A DNA stretch of 64,000 nucleotides from Gordionus sp. m RMFG-2023 (lineage: Eukaryota > Nematomorpha > Gordioida > Chordodea > Parachordodidae), in the NCBI RefSeq assembly GCF_954871325.1, contig NC_088775.1:63899561-63963560 (forward strand), written 5' to 3'. The notes below the pieces were generated by a model. The model was not told the DNA's origin and ran no database searches. It saw nothing but the letters and a program-made list of their open reading frames with translations. The translations under genes were made by a program, and so were the position numbers. Positions 1 to 10,964 of this stretch are shown here, piece by piece. Positions within the stretch are counted from its first letter, which is position 1; each line of letters starts with the position of its first letter.

Positions 1-1181
1 AATTGTTGGAGTATTAGCACATGAGGCCATCTCTGTAGCAAAATTAAATGGTTCCAGAATATCTCGGAATATTTCTATATTATTCCAGGCTAAGGCACTA
101 ATATAATTTTCTTGATTGGTATTTTGTAAATGATTGGTATATGTTGTCAAATAGGGTTTGAGCAATATTGTTCTTTCAAGCATTTGGTATGTTGAATTCC
201 AACGTGTTGGTACTTGGTATATCCAAAATTGGGTGAGGAAATTTTAAGTGTGGATTTTTTTCAAGATATATTTTTTCGAGTTTATTAGAAAGTTTAAAAA
301 TTTTTTAAAAATTTCTTATTTTTTTTAAAGTTGTATTTAAGGGTTCCAATGTAGCCATGACAGCCAAATGTATAATATGGCAAAAGCATTTGCACACATT
401 ATCAAAATTATCTTTTTGTTTTAAAATTTTTAGAAATGCTAAATTATTACTTGCATTGTCTGATGTAATGCAAAAAAAATTTCAAATTTTACTTTTAATA
501 CAGAATTAAAAATATTAATAGAATTATGTGCTGATTTAAAAGGAATAAAATCTAATAAATGATTATTTAATTTAAAATCATTATCAATATAATGAATTGT
601 TATGCCCATAAAGGGTATTTTATTTGGAGAGGACCAAATGTCCATTGTTAAGGAAAATTTAGATGTAATGTTAGAAAGTACAGATTTTAAATTGATAAAA
701 GAACTATGATAATGTTTCATAATTTCTATTTTTAGCGTTTTTCTAGAAACTAATGTTTGTATGCTATTAAATTTTTAAAAGTGATATCCTCAACTATTGA
801 AAAGGCTAAATTATTTTGAATGAAAAAGTTTATAATTAAATTAGCTTTATTATTTATATTATTAAGTAAAAATAATTTTATTGTCTTGATTTTTTTACTG
901 CCAATATTTATTTGCTCACATTTCTTATATAATGTTGGGTGGATGGATTTAAGATGTGTCCATAATCCTGAGGTTCCAAAATTAGGAAGTGATATTTTTT
1001 TTTACATTTATTACAAATTGCCTTTTTTTATTATCACAAGTAGTATAAAATTCCCAGATTTTTGCTGAATTTCGTCTTTTATTAGATATTGATAATTCTT
1101 CTTGTTCATTATCGCTATTATTATTAGTACCAACAACATCTATATTTATTAACTCTATTTGGTCTTCATTTATTATAATAT
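1..1181 (-). pseudogene. hAT transposase with BED finger, broken, 3' end outside window
   Basis: Read on the minus strand, the segment around 900-1,181 encodes a degenerate BED zinc finger (SAKIWEFYTTC, then GTSGLWTHLKSIHP). Next comes the hAT catalytic region: LTMDIWSSPNKIPFMGIT and HYID in the open frame 439-720, ITSDNASN and CFCHIIHLAV around 360-440 in a shifted frame, and VPTRWNSTYQMLER near 215. These are standard landmarks of ZBED/Restless-like hAT transposases, which excise and reinsert DNA using an RNase-H-like fold. At least two frame changes (within the BED finger and near 440) break it. The AG at 1,182-1,183 fits a 3' splice site, so a short first exon may lie upstream. The dimerisation domain is beyond the window. 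Confidence 0.75.
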
Positions 1182-1544
1182 CCTAAATAAATAAATAAAA
1201 TTGATAGATATCATGTAAAAAATTTACTTCCATAATAAAAATAAACTATAATTATAAATAACAGAAATATTGATATTACAGTAGTATTTGGAAGAAACAA
1301 CAGATGTAATCAGTTTTTGCAATGAAAGTAAAAAAAATACCACGATATAATTATCCACGATAAACCCAAATAATTATGTTATTTTTAATATTGGTATTGG
1401 TTAAAATTGTAATTAAACAATATATCAAAACCAATATATTTAGGTAATTGGTATTGGTTGTAAAAGCAATACCAATATTTATATATATATTGGTTTATAT
1501 TGGTATTGTAAACCAATATTATATTGGTATTGGTCCCACCCCTA
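1..1544 (-). mobile_element. hAT element, partial, truncated by window start
   Basis: The 5' end lies at 1,544, where the minus strand reads TAGGGGTGGGACC, a typical hAT terminal inverted repeat. It is followed inward (1,375-1,540) by dense inverted and direct copies of ACCAATA/TATTGGT, a usual subterminal repeat zone. The adjacent 8 bp (1,545-1,552, ctcacttg) would be the target-site duplication; its partner lies before base 1. The element carries a transposase reading frame on the minus strand. Confidence 0.75.
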
Positions 1545-1735
1545 CTCACTTGTCTTACTAGAAACTATAGGAATAATTTTTTTTTGATTCATAAGTATAT
1601 GTTACTCACTTGTCTTACTAGAAACTATAAGAATAAATTTTTTTTAAGGTTTATATTGATTCATAAGTATATGTTACTCACTTGTCTTACTAGAAACTAT
1701 AGGAATAAAACGTATATCTTTGTAAAAATATAAAA
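1545..1735. repeat. Three-copy tandem repeat beside the hAT end
   Basis: Three copies of ctcacttgtcttactagaaa begin near 1,545, 1,605 and 1,677 (units 60-72 bp). Each begins with the 8 bp that appears to be the hAT target duplication, so the element seems to have landed inside this array. Confidence 0.8.
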
Positions 1736-2110
1736 AAGTATTATTTATTATATTTTCGGATTTCAAATATAATAAAAAACAAAAGTACAATTTCATATAT
1801 ACGCATATCTTTTGTAAAAATAAAAAGTATAATAAAGTACAATTTCATATATACTTATATCTTTGTAAAAATATAAAAAAGTATTAATATTTATTATATT
1901 TTCGGATTTAATAAATATAACAAAAAACAAAAGTACAATTTCATATATACGTATATCTTTGTAAAAATATAAAAAAGTATTAATATTTATTATATTTTCG
2001 GATTTAATAAATATAAAAACAAAAGTACAATTTCAATATACGTATATCTTTGTAAAAATATAAAAAAGTATTAATATTTATAATATTTTCGGATTATAAA
2101 TATAATAAAA
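1735..2110. repeat. AT-rich tandem repeat, about 95-100 bp units
   Basis: About four units, each containing atatctttgtaaaaatataa, the string attttcggat and aaagtacaattt. Later units are nearly identical and the first is shortened. No coding content. Confidence 0.8.
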
Positions 2111-2150
2111 AACAAAAGTAATAATGTACAATTTAATATATATATAAAAT

Positions 2151-5100
2151 TTAATCAGAATAACTTGAATATATATTAGATGATTGAAAATTAACTAAAA
2201 ATGATATTTTTTCTAAAAAAGAAAACAAATTTAAAATTTCTCTATCATACATAGACGTTAAATTGTCTATTTTATGATTCAATCTTTCATAAGTGCGATT
2301 TGCCCGCCGAACAATCGATCCATTATGAATTTGTATCAATTTAATATCGTTCGAATTCTGATTTTCGATCAATATTTTTATTAGGACGTACACATTCGGA
2401 TGTGCACTGCTTGTTTTTCTTTTTAGGGCATGATGGAACCCCTCGAGATGGTTATTTGTGCGGGGCCCATCTACATGATACCTAATAAATATTTAAAAAT
2501 GATTGATTACAATTATTTTAAGTTTTTATACCTTGTCCATATAGTATGAGGGAATAAGGCAGTTTCACCAAGCCATGTATGGTCCATATACTCCATAAAA
2601 CGAAGTAAGGATAGATTATTAGTTGCTATTGAGTAGTAAGATAAACGAACTTCGGCCATATGCTCCTCCTTGCAAAATGGTAAAGTTGTCATCCGCCTAA
2701 CAACTAAATGGACATAAGAATCGTTTAGATAATCTCTAACTAAACCCAAAGCTTGAGATTTCCGCCATAAAGCTTGAGAATAATGAAAGAAACATCCTAA
2801 ATATTTTAAATTAAAATTTAGTATATCATAAATTAACCTTTGATCACTATATTTGGGAATACAAATCGAAGAGCAGATATAGCTGCCGCCTCAAAATCTG
2901 TTTGGCCAATTGGAGGATTGAAATAAATACCTTCACGGGTACAAAATTTTTTGACTATATGAAAAAGTTGAATATATGTCTCCCTTGATTTATCTGGAAG
3001 GAGAGCATATATAACTGGGATCATAACGTTTTCATACATAACGTGTATCCTATAAAGCTGACAATATAATCTAGGAACTATGTAGAAAGTTCCGTCCATA
3101 TAAATTGTCGTAGCAGATCCCAGCAACTTTAACATATCACTAGTCCCAAAGACCAATATCCTATTATCATCGGTAGGAATATGGAATCTTTGAGATCTTG
3201 AAGATGTAGCATATGCAGGAGTTAAGACAATATCTTGAATAGAATGAGGCATGGAAGGCCTATATTTCTTAAGAATTCTGTCGATAAGGCCCCTAATTGA
3301 TATGAAAGGGGGGATTGCCTCAGAATAATTTTCGATATAATTTTTCTCTAAGCATCTTATATCAATAGTTTTTTGATATATATTCATCCTCGTTGTAGGA
3401 TTTTGGGCAATAGTTCTTTCAAGAACTTCTCTTGTTTTGAGGACCTCAAAATACCCGACATCAGGTTGGTGTTCATGTACGCTTGATGAAATGTAATATG
3501 GTCATATTTACATTTTGCAGGAAAGCCTTGTTTTCTGCAACGGTAATGAACTACATCCCCCCTTTCATAGTGAAAACGATAGAGATATTCTCGATAAAAG
3601 AGGAATGGTTTTCCCTTTTGACCATTAACAAATTGACCTTTAATAACATATATATATTATATCATTATATTATATTTTTACCATAAATGTTTTGATTTAT
3701 GTCAAGCATAGCATATGCCGCATCTATTATTTCAAAATCATCTATAGTTTATTTAATTTTATTCAATAAAAATATTTAATTACCATCTACATTAGGCAGT
3801 AAATTTAATGGTGGGCTTGAAGAAGAATGCAATTGTAAATGTGTTACTGTAGCATCTTTAAAAATAAATGATATAAAATAAAATATTGTATTATTATACC
3901 TCCTGAGAGTCCTAATTTGAGGTATTTGGGGGATAAGATTATTATTTGCTAAAAAAATATTAAATTTAATAAAAATTTTAAAATACATTGTAAAGGAACA
4001 GGGAGCCTTGATACTGTTGCATCTTTAAAAATAAATTATATAAAATAAAATATTGTAATAATATACCTCCTGTTGCCCTAATTTGAGGAAATTGGAGGAC
4101 TCTAATTTGAGGGATAAGATTATCATTTGCTAAAAAAAATATATTAAGTTTAATAAAAATTTTAAAACATTGTAAAGGAACAGGGAGCCTTGATACTGTT
4201 GCATCTTTAAAAATAAATTTATAAAATAAAATATTGTAATAATATACCTCCTGTTGCCCTAATTTGAGGAAATTGGAGGACTCTAATTTGAGGGATAAGA
4301 TTATCATTTGCTAAAAAAAATTATTAAGTTTAATAAAAAATTTAAAATACATTGTAAAGGAATAGGGAGCCTTGATATTGTTGCATCTTTAAAAATAAAT
4401 GATGTAAAATAAAATATTGTAATAATATACCTCCTGTTGCCCTAATTTGAGGAAATTGGAGGACTCTAATTTGAGGTATTTGGGGGATAAGATTATCATT
4501 TGCTAAAAAATATATTAAGTTTAATAAAAAATTTAAAATACATTGTAAAGGAATAGGGAGTCTTGATATTGTTGCATCTTTAAAAATAAATGATATAAAA
4601 TAAAATATTGCAATAATATACCTCCTGTTGCCCTAATTTGAGGAAATTGGAGGACTCTAGTTTGAGGTATTTGGGGGATAAGATTATCATTTGCTAAAAA
4701 AATATATTAAGTTTAATAAAAATTTTAAAATACATTGTAAAGGAATAGGGAACCTTGATACTGTTGCATCTTTAAAAATAAATGATATAAAATAAAATAT
4801 TGTAATAATATACCACCTGTTGTCCTAATTTGAGGTATTTGGGGGATAGGATTATTATTTGCTAAAAAAAATATTAAGTTTAATAAAAATTTTAAAATAC
4901 ATTGTAAAGAATTAGGGAGCCTTGATACTGTTGCATCTTTAAAAATAAATAATATAATAATTTGTTTCAATAAATGAAGAAGATATATTCTTACATTTAC
5001 AAGTGTCAATATGTTGTTTTGTAACAACAATATCTACTAGTGAAAGCTTGGCTCGACTCCCACATTTACATCTACATATTAGGTAAATGTAATTTTGACC

Positions 5101-5247
5101 ATTGCCCTTGTTTAAATATTCATAGCCCAAATAGACAATTACATCATTGTTTTTTTGGGTTTTCTAATAAAAATATATAATGTAATAATAATGGTAATTT
5201 ACTTTAAATTGAATATTTGGTATCCTGGAATAATCTTGTAAATTCAT
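2151..5247 (-). CDS. FLYWCH-type Mutator (MULE) transposase gene with mini-exon array
   Basis: Proposed exons on the minus strand: 5,203-5,247 (start ATG), 4,995-5,163, an array of mini-exons (see the repeat entry), 3,784-3,855, 3,682-3,741, 2,838-3,637, 2,532-2,796 and 2,151-2,481 (stop). Exon 2 encodes a Cys/His module (CRCKCGSRAKL ... HIDTC). The 3,637 exon opens with a FLYWCH-like finger (YRCRKQGFPAKC) and continues into the MULE core: MDGTF (first catalytic Asp), TDFEAAA (second Asp), and RTNNHLEGFH (Glu) in the last exon. The introns of 39-55 nt flanking the core join the frames exactly, e.g. VIKG to CFFHYSQ and IWTR to YHVDG. The frame changes once between the FLYWCH finger and the core (about 3,480), and mini-exon B6 (3,900-3,948) is 49 nt, so it is either slightly decayed or skips that exon. 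The family catalyses cut-and-paste transposition in the nucleus. TIRs were not located. Confidence 0.8.
3784..4936 (-). repeat. Tandem array of mini-exons inside the MULE gene
   Basis: Units of about 165-192 bp repeat six times, plus a partial seventh. Each unit holds two exon-like blocks on the minus strand. Type A (4,901-4,936; 4,734-4,769; 4,542-4,577; 4,351-4,386; 4,169-4,204; 3,987-4,022) is always exactly 36 nt and encodes about YATVSRLPxxLQ. Type B (4,814-4,861; 4,622-4,693; 4,431-4,502; 4,248-4,310; 4,067-4,129; 3,900-3,948) is 48, 72, 72, 63, 63 and 49 nt and encodes a PQIR-rich peptide such as SNDNLIPQIPQIRVLQFPQI. A blocks end in CAAT|GT. B blocks start after a T-rich TTTAG and end in GGAG|GTATA or similar. 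All introns are about 38-44 nt and phase 1, and the spliced frame has no stop. Only B6 is not a multiple of three. Confidence 0.75.
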
Positions 5248-5895
5248 ATTGATGCAAAAAGGTTTCTGTTAAATATTATAAATAAAATAATCCTTTCTAA
5301 ACAACTTTGGCTTATTTTTTAAATTTTAGCGGCCATTTTTTGAAGCTCTTTTTAGGGATGTTTTGAGGATGTTATTGTACGTTTTGGCAATTTTGAACAT
5401 GGCGATTTAGTGGTTATACGGATTTTAGTGCGTGTTTTTAATTTCCTTGATAAATTTGATTTTATCAGATCTATTCTGAAGAGAATCTACCCTGGGAATT
5501 TCATACGATCGCCAAAAAATTTTTATATTTAATAATTTATAATGAAAATCTATATATATTAAAGGCTAAACCCTATAAATTTTAGAAGATTTTATATTGA
5601 ATTTCTTAAAATTTTAATTTACATAAAAATATTTTGAAAAATTATAAAAAAAATTATTATAAATTAAAGTCTCTCCATATGTTTGTATAAAATTGTCCGA
5701 CATTTATAAGTAGTGTTATTAGCTTAAAAATCAACTATACCTAATTAGGCCTAACCGAAAAATCGCCTAAAACTAATTAGACAAAATGTAGGGATTGGGA
5801 GACGTTACACAACACTAAGCCTAGCCTTAATTTTTCTATAATCCTATTTATCAAAATTAAATATATATAATTATTTTATATATATTTATTATGTA
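5248..5895. other. Gene-free AT-rich stretch 5' of the MULE gene
   Basis: No open frame or repeat that I can support. It should contain the MULE promoter and any 5' TIR. A weak inverted pair (tagtgttattagc near 5,712 and cacaacacta near 5,810) resembles a decayed hAT MITE, but no target duplication is visible. Confidence 0.4.
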
Positions 5896-5899
5896 ACGA

Positions 5900-6879
5900 T
5901 ATATTCAACACTATTTTGTAAATATTTCTCTTAACTTCTGAGAACTTTTCTATTAAAGATACAATAGATATTTTTTGCTCCTTTTTATCTGATGATAATT
6001 ACCTTTTTTTTTCTCTATATAATAATAAAATTTCCAGATCATCAATATTGCTATCATTATCATTGTTATCGCTACAACCAGTAGATATTGTCGTAGTTCC
6101 AATATATTGTAAATAATAGAGTTTTGGGTATGCCATAAATCCTCAAGATGGTCTATAGCAATTTATTTTTGCTCAATACTTAATAAAACTTGATATCGAG
6201 GGTCTAAATATATTGAAGCATATACAACACTATTTTGTAAATATTGTTGATCTCTAATTTTCATATTTTCTAATATTTCATAAAAAAAAGAACTTGTAAA
6301 TCTAACTCTAATCGATATCTTATCCATATGCCATAAAAATCCGATAAACATAACTGTTCTGCTTGCAATCTTAATCTAGTTATTTTTAAAGGAACCAACA
6401 CACTAGTAAGGTCTTTTATTTGAATCCAATCATCTTCTGACAAAATGGCTTCACATGCTCCTATAATAAAATCATTACAGAAATCTTTCAAACTTATTAA
6501 TCGCTCTAACATCATACAAATAGAGGACCAACTTGTTGTGCAATCTAATATTGCCATTTGCCTTTTCATAGATTTTAATATTCTTACAATTGTGGGATTT
6601 CTTAAATATTTTACAACATCCCTTGCTTTATCAATTATAGTTTTAAATTAATGGTATCAATCTCTAAATAAAATAAAATGAAGTCCAGGAAGAAAAACGA
6701 AAGAAAAACGAAAGAAAAACGCGAATATAAAATAAATGATTCTAAGAAAAAAATTAATGAAATTACATAAATTTATATTTTTACATTATTTTTTAAAATT
6801 AAAATCCCTTCACTTTTTAAAATGTCGGGTTCAGCCAAAATACGAGGGTTCAGGGTTAGGGTCCGGGTTCACCTTCCTG
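5900..6879 (-). mobile_element. hAT remnant with CAGGAAGGTGAACCCGG end
   Basis: The minus-strand 5' end at 6,879 (CAGGAAGGTGAACCCGGACC) belongs to the same TIR family as the MITE at 41,364-41,599 (CAGGGATGTGAACCCG) and the orphan end at 24,494. Inside is a fragment of hAT transposase (separate entry). The other end is not recognisable and the element is internally deleted. Confidence 0.6.
6160..6655 (-). pseudogene. hAT transposase, central fragment
   Basis: The minus strand reads LKTIIDKARDVVKYLRNP, then MKRQMAILDCTTSWSSICM (equivalent to the TRWNST motif), MLERLISLKDFC, LQAEQLCLSDFYGIW and VVYASIYLDPRYQVLLS (DPRY motif). These are successive blocks of the C-terminal half of AC9/ZBED-type hAT transposases. 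Two overlapping frames (6,270-6,569 and 6,163-6,351) show one frameshift. The BED finger, catalytic N-half and dimerisation domain are missing, though acidic low-complexity codons continue to about 5,950. No function is expected. Confidence 0.75.
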
Positions 6880-7384
6880 AAATAATAATATATTGTTAAA
6901 TATATATTTAAGCTTTTTTGAAAAAAGGTATTATAAGAATCTTTAAAATAAAATTTAAAAAAAGCTCTATAATAGTTTATGAGGTAGAAGATGAAGTTTT
7001 GTGACAATGTTTTTCTAGCCAGTCATTACATTGTTTACTGGCCATAATAAATTATTTAAGAATTATCTGAAATGATTGCAAAAAACCTATCTTATATATT
7101 TCTTCATTTTTTAGGCATATAAAAATTTAATAATGTAATTAGTATTAATGTCTAAATTTATCAATATTCATTTAATGATTATACTTTATCAATTTATATC
7201 TTAATTATCTTTTTATTAAAAATTCTTATTTCAATTAATCACTATTTATTTTGAATTTATGAATTATTAACTTAACTGTTTTCAATCATTTTATCATTCA
7301 TGATGTATTAAGTTATTTAGGGAATTATTAACAATAATGAAAACCATTTTATTAATTTATAAATGAAACAATCGTATCACTATT

Positions 7385-7690
7385 TACATACATAACATAC
7401 AAATAAATCATTGTTATTCGTACATTGAGTATGAGCCCAGTTTTCAAATTGCAGACAATTAATCCACTCTTCACCTTTAAGGTTTTCTTAGGAATATTAA
7501 ATTTAGTGGATATTAATAATGTTTATCTTTTATTAATGAATATATCATCATTTGCAAGTTTAATTTGTTCATCATTTGATTTTGTACCAAATATGTTTAT
7601 AGCGAGCTTTTCATTTCTATATGAATATAGAATTTTGGCCAGTCAATACATATGCCTATTAAATAAAACTTAAAACCATAATTTTTTGTG
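7385..7690 (-). pseudogene. Probable pogo/Tigger-type transposase C-terminal fragment
   Basis: One minus-strand frame ends GEEWINCLQFENWAHTQC followed by FVCYVCK and a stop (about 7,385-7,470). This Trp/Cys/His pattern resembles the small PHD-like tail found on invertebrate pogo/jerky-family transposases. Upstream (7,470-7,690) another frame gives NDEQIKLANDDIF. Too short and broken for a firm call; nothing else of the element is recognised. Confidence 0.35.
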
Positions 7691-7699
7691 CGTATAATG

Positions 7700-8395
7700 C
7701 TGAATGCCTAAGGATAATATTTACATAAAATAACAATAATCTAAATTAGTAATTTTTTCACCAAACAAAAAAATGTGTAACGAGATTTTTCCAGAAAGAA
7801 GTACTAAAAACAGCTTATTTAAAATTTTTTTTTATTGGATTGCTCTATTCAATAGGTAAAGTACATATCATAAAATACACATTTTGACAAATTTTGGGAG
7901 AAATCGGTCGAAAAAATAATAGTTAAAAGGTGGTGGCTAGTCTTCAAACATGGCAATTTATGCCACATTTCCCATATATATTATGTTAATGTTATTTTTC
8001 GTTTTTAATATTTAAAAACGCAAAATATTCGGCGTTTTTTTTAGTAATTTAGTAATATTAATTTTTACTTTTTTGCTTCGTAATCGCCTTAAGATCCTTA
8101 TTTTCTATATAAATTATAATTGTTATATTTGCTTCACTTGCATTTTGATTTTAAAAAACAAATTTTGTTAATTTTTTTAAAAATTTTAAATAAATTGATC
8201 GATAAATATTTTCTATATTTCATATAAAGTTTAATATTTTTCTCATTTTCTGAATTTACGCAAATGAAGCTCTACAAATATAGAACGTCGATATATTTGG
8301 TATAATATGGGATTCAAATCATATTACTTATATTTAAAGAGCAATAACTATTGTTCTAGTAATCGTCAGTGTAAGATTCTAAAAATATTAGCGAT
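7700..8395. other. No feature recognised
   Basis: AT-rich DNA without a convincing open frame, exon signal or repeat on either strand. Confidence 0.5.
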
Positions 8396-8510
8396 AGTGT
8401 TGTTAAACGGCTCGATTTGAGCCGATTTTTATAACGGCCAATATTTTAAGAAAAATATTGCCTAAACCTCTAGATTTTTCTAATAGATGTTTAAATTAAA
8501 GGTCAGCATT
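8396..8510 (+). mobile_element. Half of a hAT MITE (TAGTGTTGTTAAACGG family)
   Basis: Begins TAGTGTTGTTAAACGGCTCG and continues with tttgagccgatttttataac and an aaaaatattgcc block. This matches the left half of the complete copy at 19,042-19,257. The right TIR is missing; the sequence runs into unrelated DNA before the satellite at 8,590. Confidence 0.6.
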
Positions 8511-8589
8511 GGGCGAGTTTTCTCCCGCATGATTATGCCCGGCTATAAAAAATTATTTGAAATTTTTTAACATCCTTATAATATATTCT

Positions 8590-9345
8590 TTTTAATTTTA
8601 AAAAAAAACTTAAAAATGACGATTATGACAATTGTCACTTTTCTAAGGTACATATTCACTGAAAATTTAATTTAACATGTTTACAATATATATTTTTACC
8701 TATTTGCTTCAAAAAAATTCGAAAAAACTTAAAAATGACGATTATAACAATTGTCACTTTTCTAAGGTACATATTCACTGAAAATTTAATTTAACATGTT
8801 TACAATATATATTTTTACTTATTTGTTTCAAAAAAATTCGAAAAAACTTAAAAATGACGATTATGACAATTGTCACTTTTCTAAGGTACATATTCACTGA
8901 AAATTTAATTTAACATGTTTACAATATATATTTTTACCTATTTGCTTCAAAAAATTCGAAAAAACTTAAAAATGACGATTATGACAATTGTCACTTTTCT
9001 AAGGTACATATTCACTGAAAATTTAATTTAACATGTTCACAACATATATTTTTACCTATTTGCTTCAAAAAAATTTGAAAAAACTTAAAAATGATGATTA
9101 TGACAATTGTCACTTTTCTAAGGTACATATATACTGAAAATTTAATTTAACATGTTTACAATATATATTTTTACCTATTTGCTTCAAAAAAATTCGAAAA
9201 AATTTGAAGATGACCATTATGACAATTGTCACTTTTCTAAGGTACATATTCACTGAAAATTTAATTTAACATGTTTACAATATATATTTTTACCTATTTG
9301 CTTCAAAAAAATTCGAAAAAACTTAAAAATGACGATTATGACAAA
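8590..9345. repeat. 119-bp satellite with the palindrome TGACAATTGTCA
   Basis: About six and a half direct units of about 119 bp. Each has gattatgacaattgtcact, ttctaaggtacatattcact, ttaatttaacatgtttacaa and tacctatttgcttcaaaaaa. The core TGACAATTGTCA is a perfect 12-bp palindrome. Units are highly similar, suggesting recent amplification or homogenisation. The same unit, diverged, builds both arms of the element at 28,308-32,256. Confidence 0.85.
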
Positions 9346-9529
9346 TTTTAACGCAAACCGACCCAGCAAGCCGACCAAATGGGTCGGCTCAACAGGCCTA
9401 TTAGGTCGGATTGGGTCGTGAGCAGATTTCTACGACTTCGGCTCGGGTTGTAGGTCGTAAAAAACCAACCATTTAACCACACTAGCATGATGAACACATT
9501 CAAATGAGGGAATAAATATCCCTATTTAG
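9346..9529. other. GC-rich strip with hAT-like end
   Basis: gacccagcaagccgaccaaa and similar G+C-rich strings contrast with the AT-rich surroundings. The segment ends ttaaccacacta; read on the other strand this gives TAGTGTGGTTAA, a possible hAT terminus. No matching partner end or 8-bp duplication was found. Confidence 0.3.
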
Positions 9530-9712
9530 TAAAGATAGAACGAAACGAAATAATGCTGATCAACTGTAAAAATGGGATGTAGCGAAAGAAATGGAGAAGT
9601 CAGGGAGAGAGGAAGGAAATATGAAGTCGGAAATAGTTGAGGAAAAGACTGATGAAATTTTATTGCCTCGAGAACTAGGAACAACAATGAGTCGGAAATT
9701 ACAACGATCGAG
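9530..9712 (+). other. Exon-like island of raised G+C
   Basis: Bounded by CCCTATTTAG and TCGAG|GTAGCC, which fit 3' and 5' splice sites. The frame starting at 9,531 reads KDRTKRNNADQL, one stop, then KWDVAKEMEKSGREEGNM and EKTDEILLPRELGTTMSRK. Base composition and codon use stand out from the flanks. I do not recognise the protein. It may be a decayed exon of a host gene or part of a transposon open frame. Confidence 0.3.
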
Positions 9713-9729
9713 GTAGCCTGCCTACACAT

Positions 9730-10956
9730 CGTCTGATTGAGAAATTTTAAAATATTAAATGTGGTTAATATGATAAATGGTATATAAGATATTATTATAG
9801 TTCATACATAGAATACATTCTATTTGGATTATTTTATGATGTTTATCATGTTTTTTATGATTGACAGCTATGATATACTTTTTGTTATGGGGAATAAATG
9901 ATTACACTAGAAAGATTACTTTAGCACCCGATCTAAATTGTCAAGACAAAAGCGCTCCAATGGGAAATTACCGATTAAATGAAAATATAAACTAGAATAG
10001 AATTAGTTGGAAATAAATTCATTTGAGGAATGAAAATTGTAATGCTGAGAAGAGACGTCGTTGGGTTTTGGGTGTGAAAGCCAAAATTAGCATCAGCTTT
10101 AAAATAATTTGCACACATTAAATAACAATCACATAATTTTAGAGCCTATTTTAAATAAATATTCCTTGTGGTATAATTATTTTATTATTAAAATGTTTTT
10201 CCTTGCCTTAAATACAAAATGGCGAAAAGTCAAACATAATATATGAAATAAAGGTATATAATCTATAATTATTTTATAAATTAATATTTCATTAGATGAT
10301 CCTACATATCAAAATGAATTAAACCTAATATCTGGATATCGTTAAGGTTGTATAATTTCAATACATAATCATTTTTACCCATTGTGCTTCAGTATTTTAA
10401 TTCTGATAAAATTATTATCATAAAACAAACTTCAAAGAATCTAATTTTTTTGATAATTGGGTTATTTTAGGATTTAATATGAGTAAAGCATTTGAGTTAG
10501 ATTCTACATTTGTGCTAGATATTATTTTGATTTGAGACTATATGTTTATTTTAATTAATTATAGTAAAGCATAAAATCTAGTGTAACCCTACAGAAGCAT
10601 GAGCAATAACGGGCTGAAGCTTCTCCCTTTCCCCAGAAATTTATACATAAATACTGTAAATTAATTTATAGATATTTTAAGATAATAAAAAAAATTAGCC
10701 ATTTATAGCACGCCCTTTTATATAAAACTCCCTACATCCCTGGAGTCGCGATGGAAAGAAGAAAATGAAAGAGATCCTTTCATAAAGATTAAATAAATTT
10801 TATATTGAATAATCAATTTAAGAAAAAAATAGTCTATTAGTACAATTTTTTATTTGCACAAGTTATAATCATATGCTTAGAATTAAGGTAATCTTAATAA
10901 CAAAATCATCCTTATATTAAAATATATGATTAATCAATTTAAGAAAATGATTCGTA
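9730..10956. other. Mostly featureless, with short coding-like patches
   Basis: No gene that I can call. Two plus-strand patches look less random than their surroundings: RKDYFSTRSKLSRQKRSNGK (about 9,910-9,970, just after an acceptor-like AG) and NENCNAEKRRRWVLGVKAKI (about 10,030-10,090). They could be remnants of one transposase or host exons; nothing links them. Confidence 0.3.
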
Positions 10957-10964
10957 CCCAAACC

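Noticed and set aside
3784-4936. CRISPR-like or plain satellite reading of the 165-192-bp repeats
   Set aside because: Units are tandem without unique spacers, and exon lengths, splice signals and phase are conserved, so a plain satellite explains less than an exon array.
3776-5030. Long unspliced minus-strand frames (3,776-3,988; 3,978-4,307; 4,725-5,030) as genes
   Set aside because: They read through introns of the mini-exon array in a mixture of frames.
9526-9729. 67-aa minus-strand frame
   Set aside because: The opposite strand of the same block has better exon-like borders and charged coding texture.
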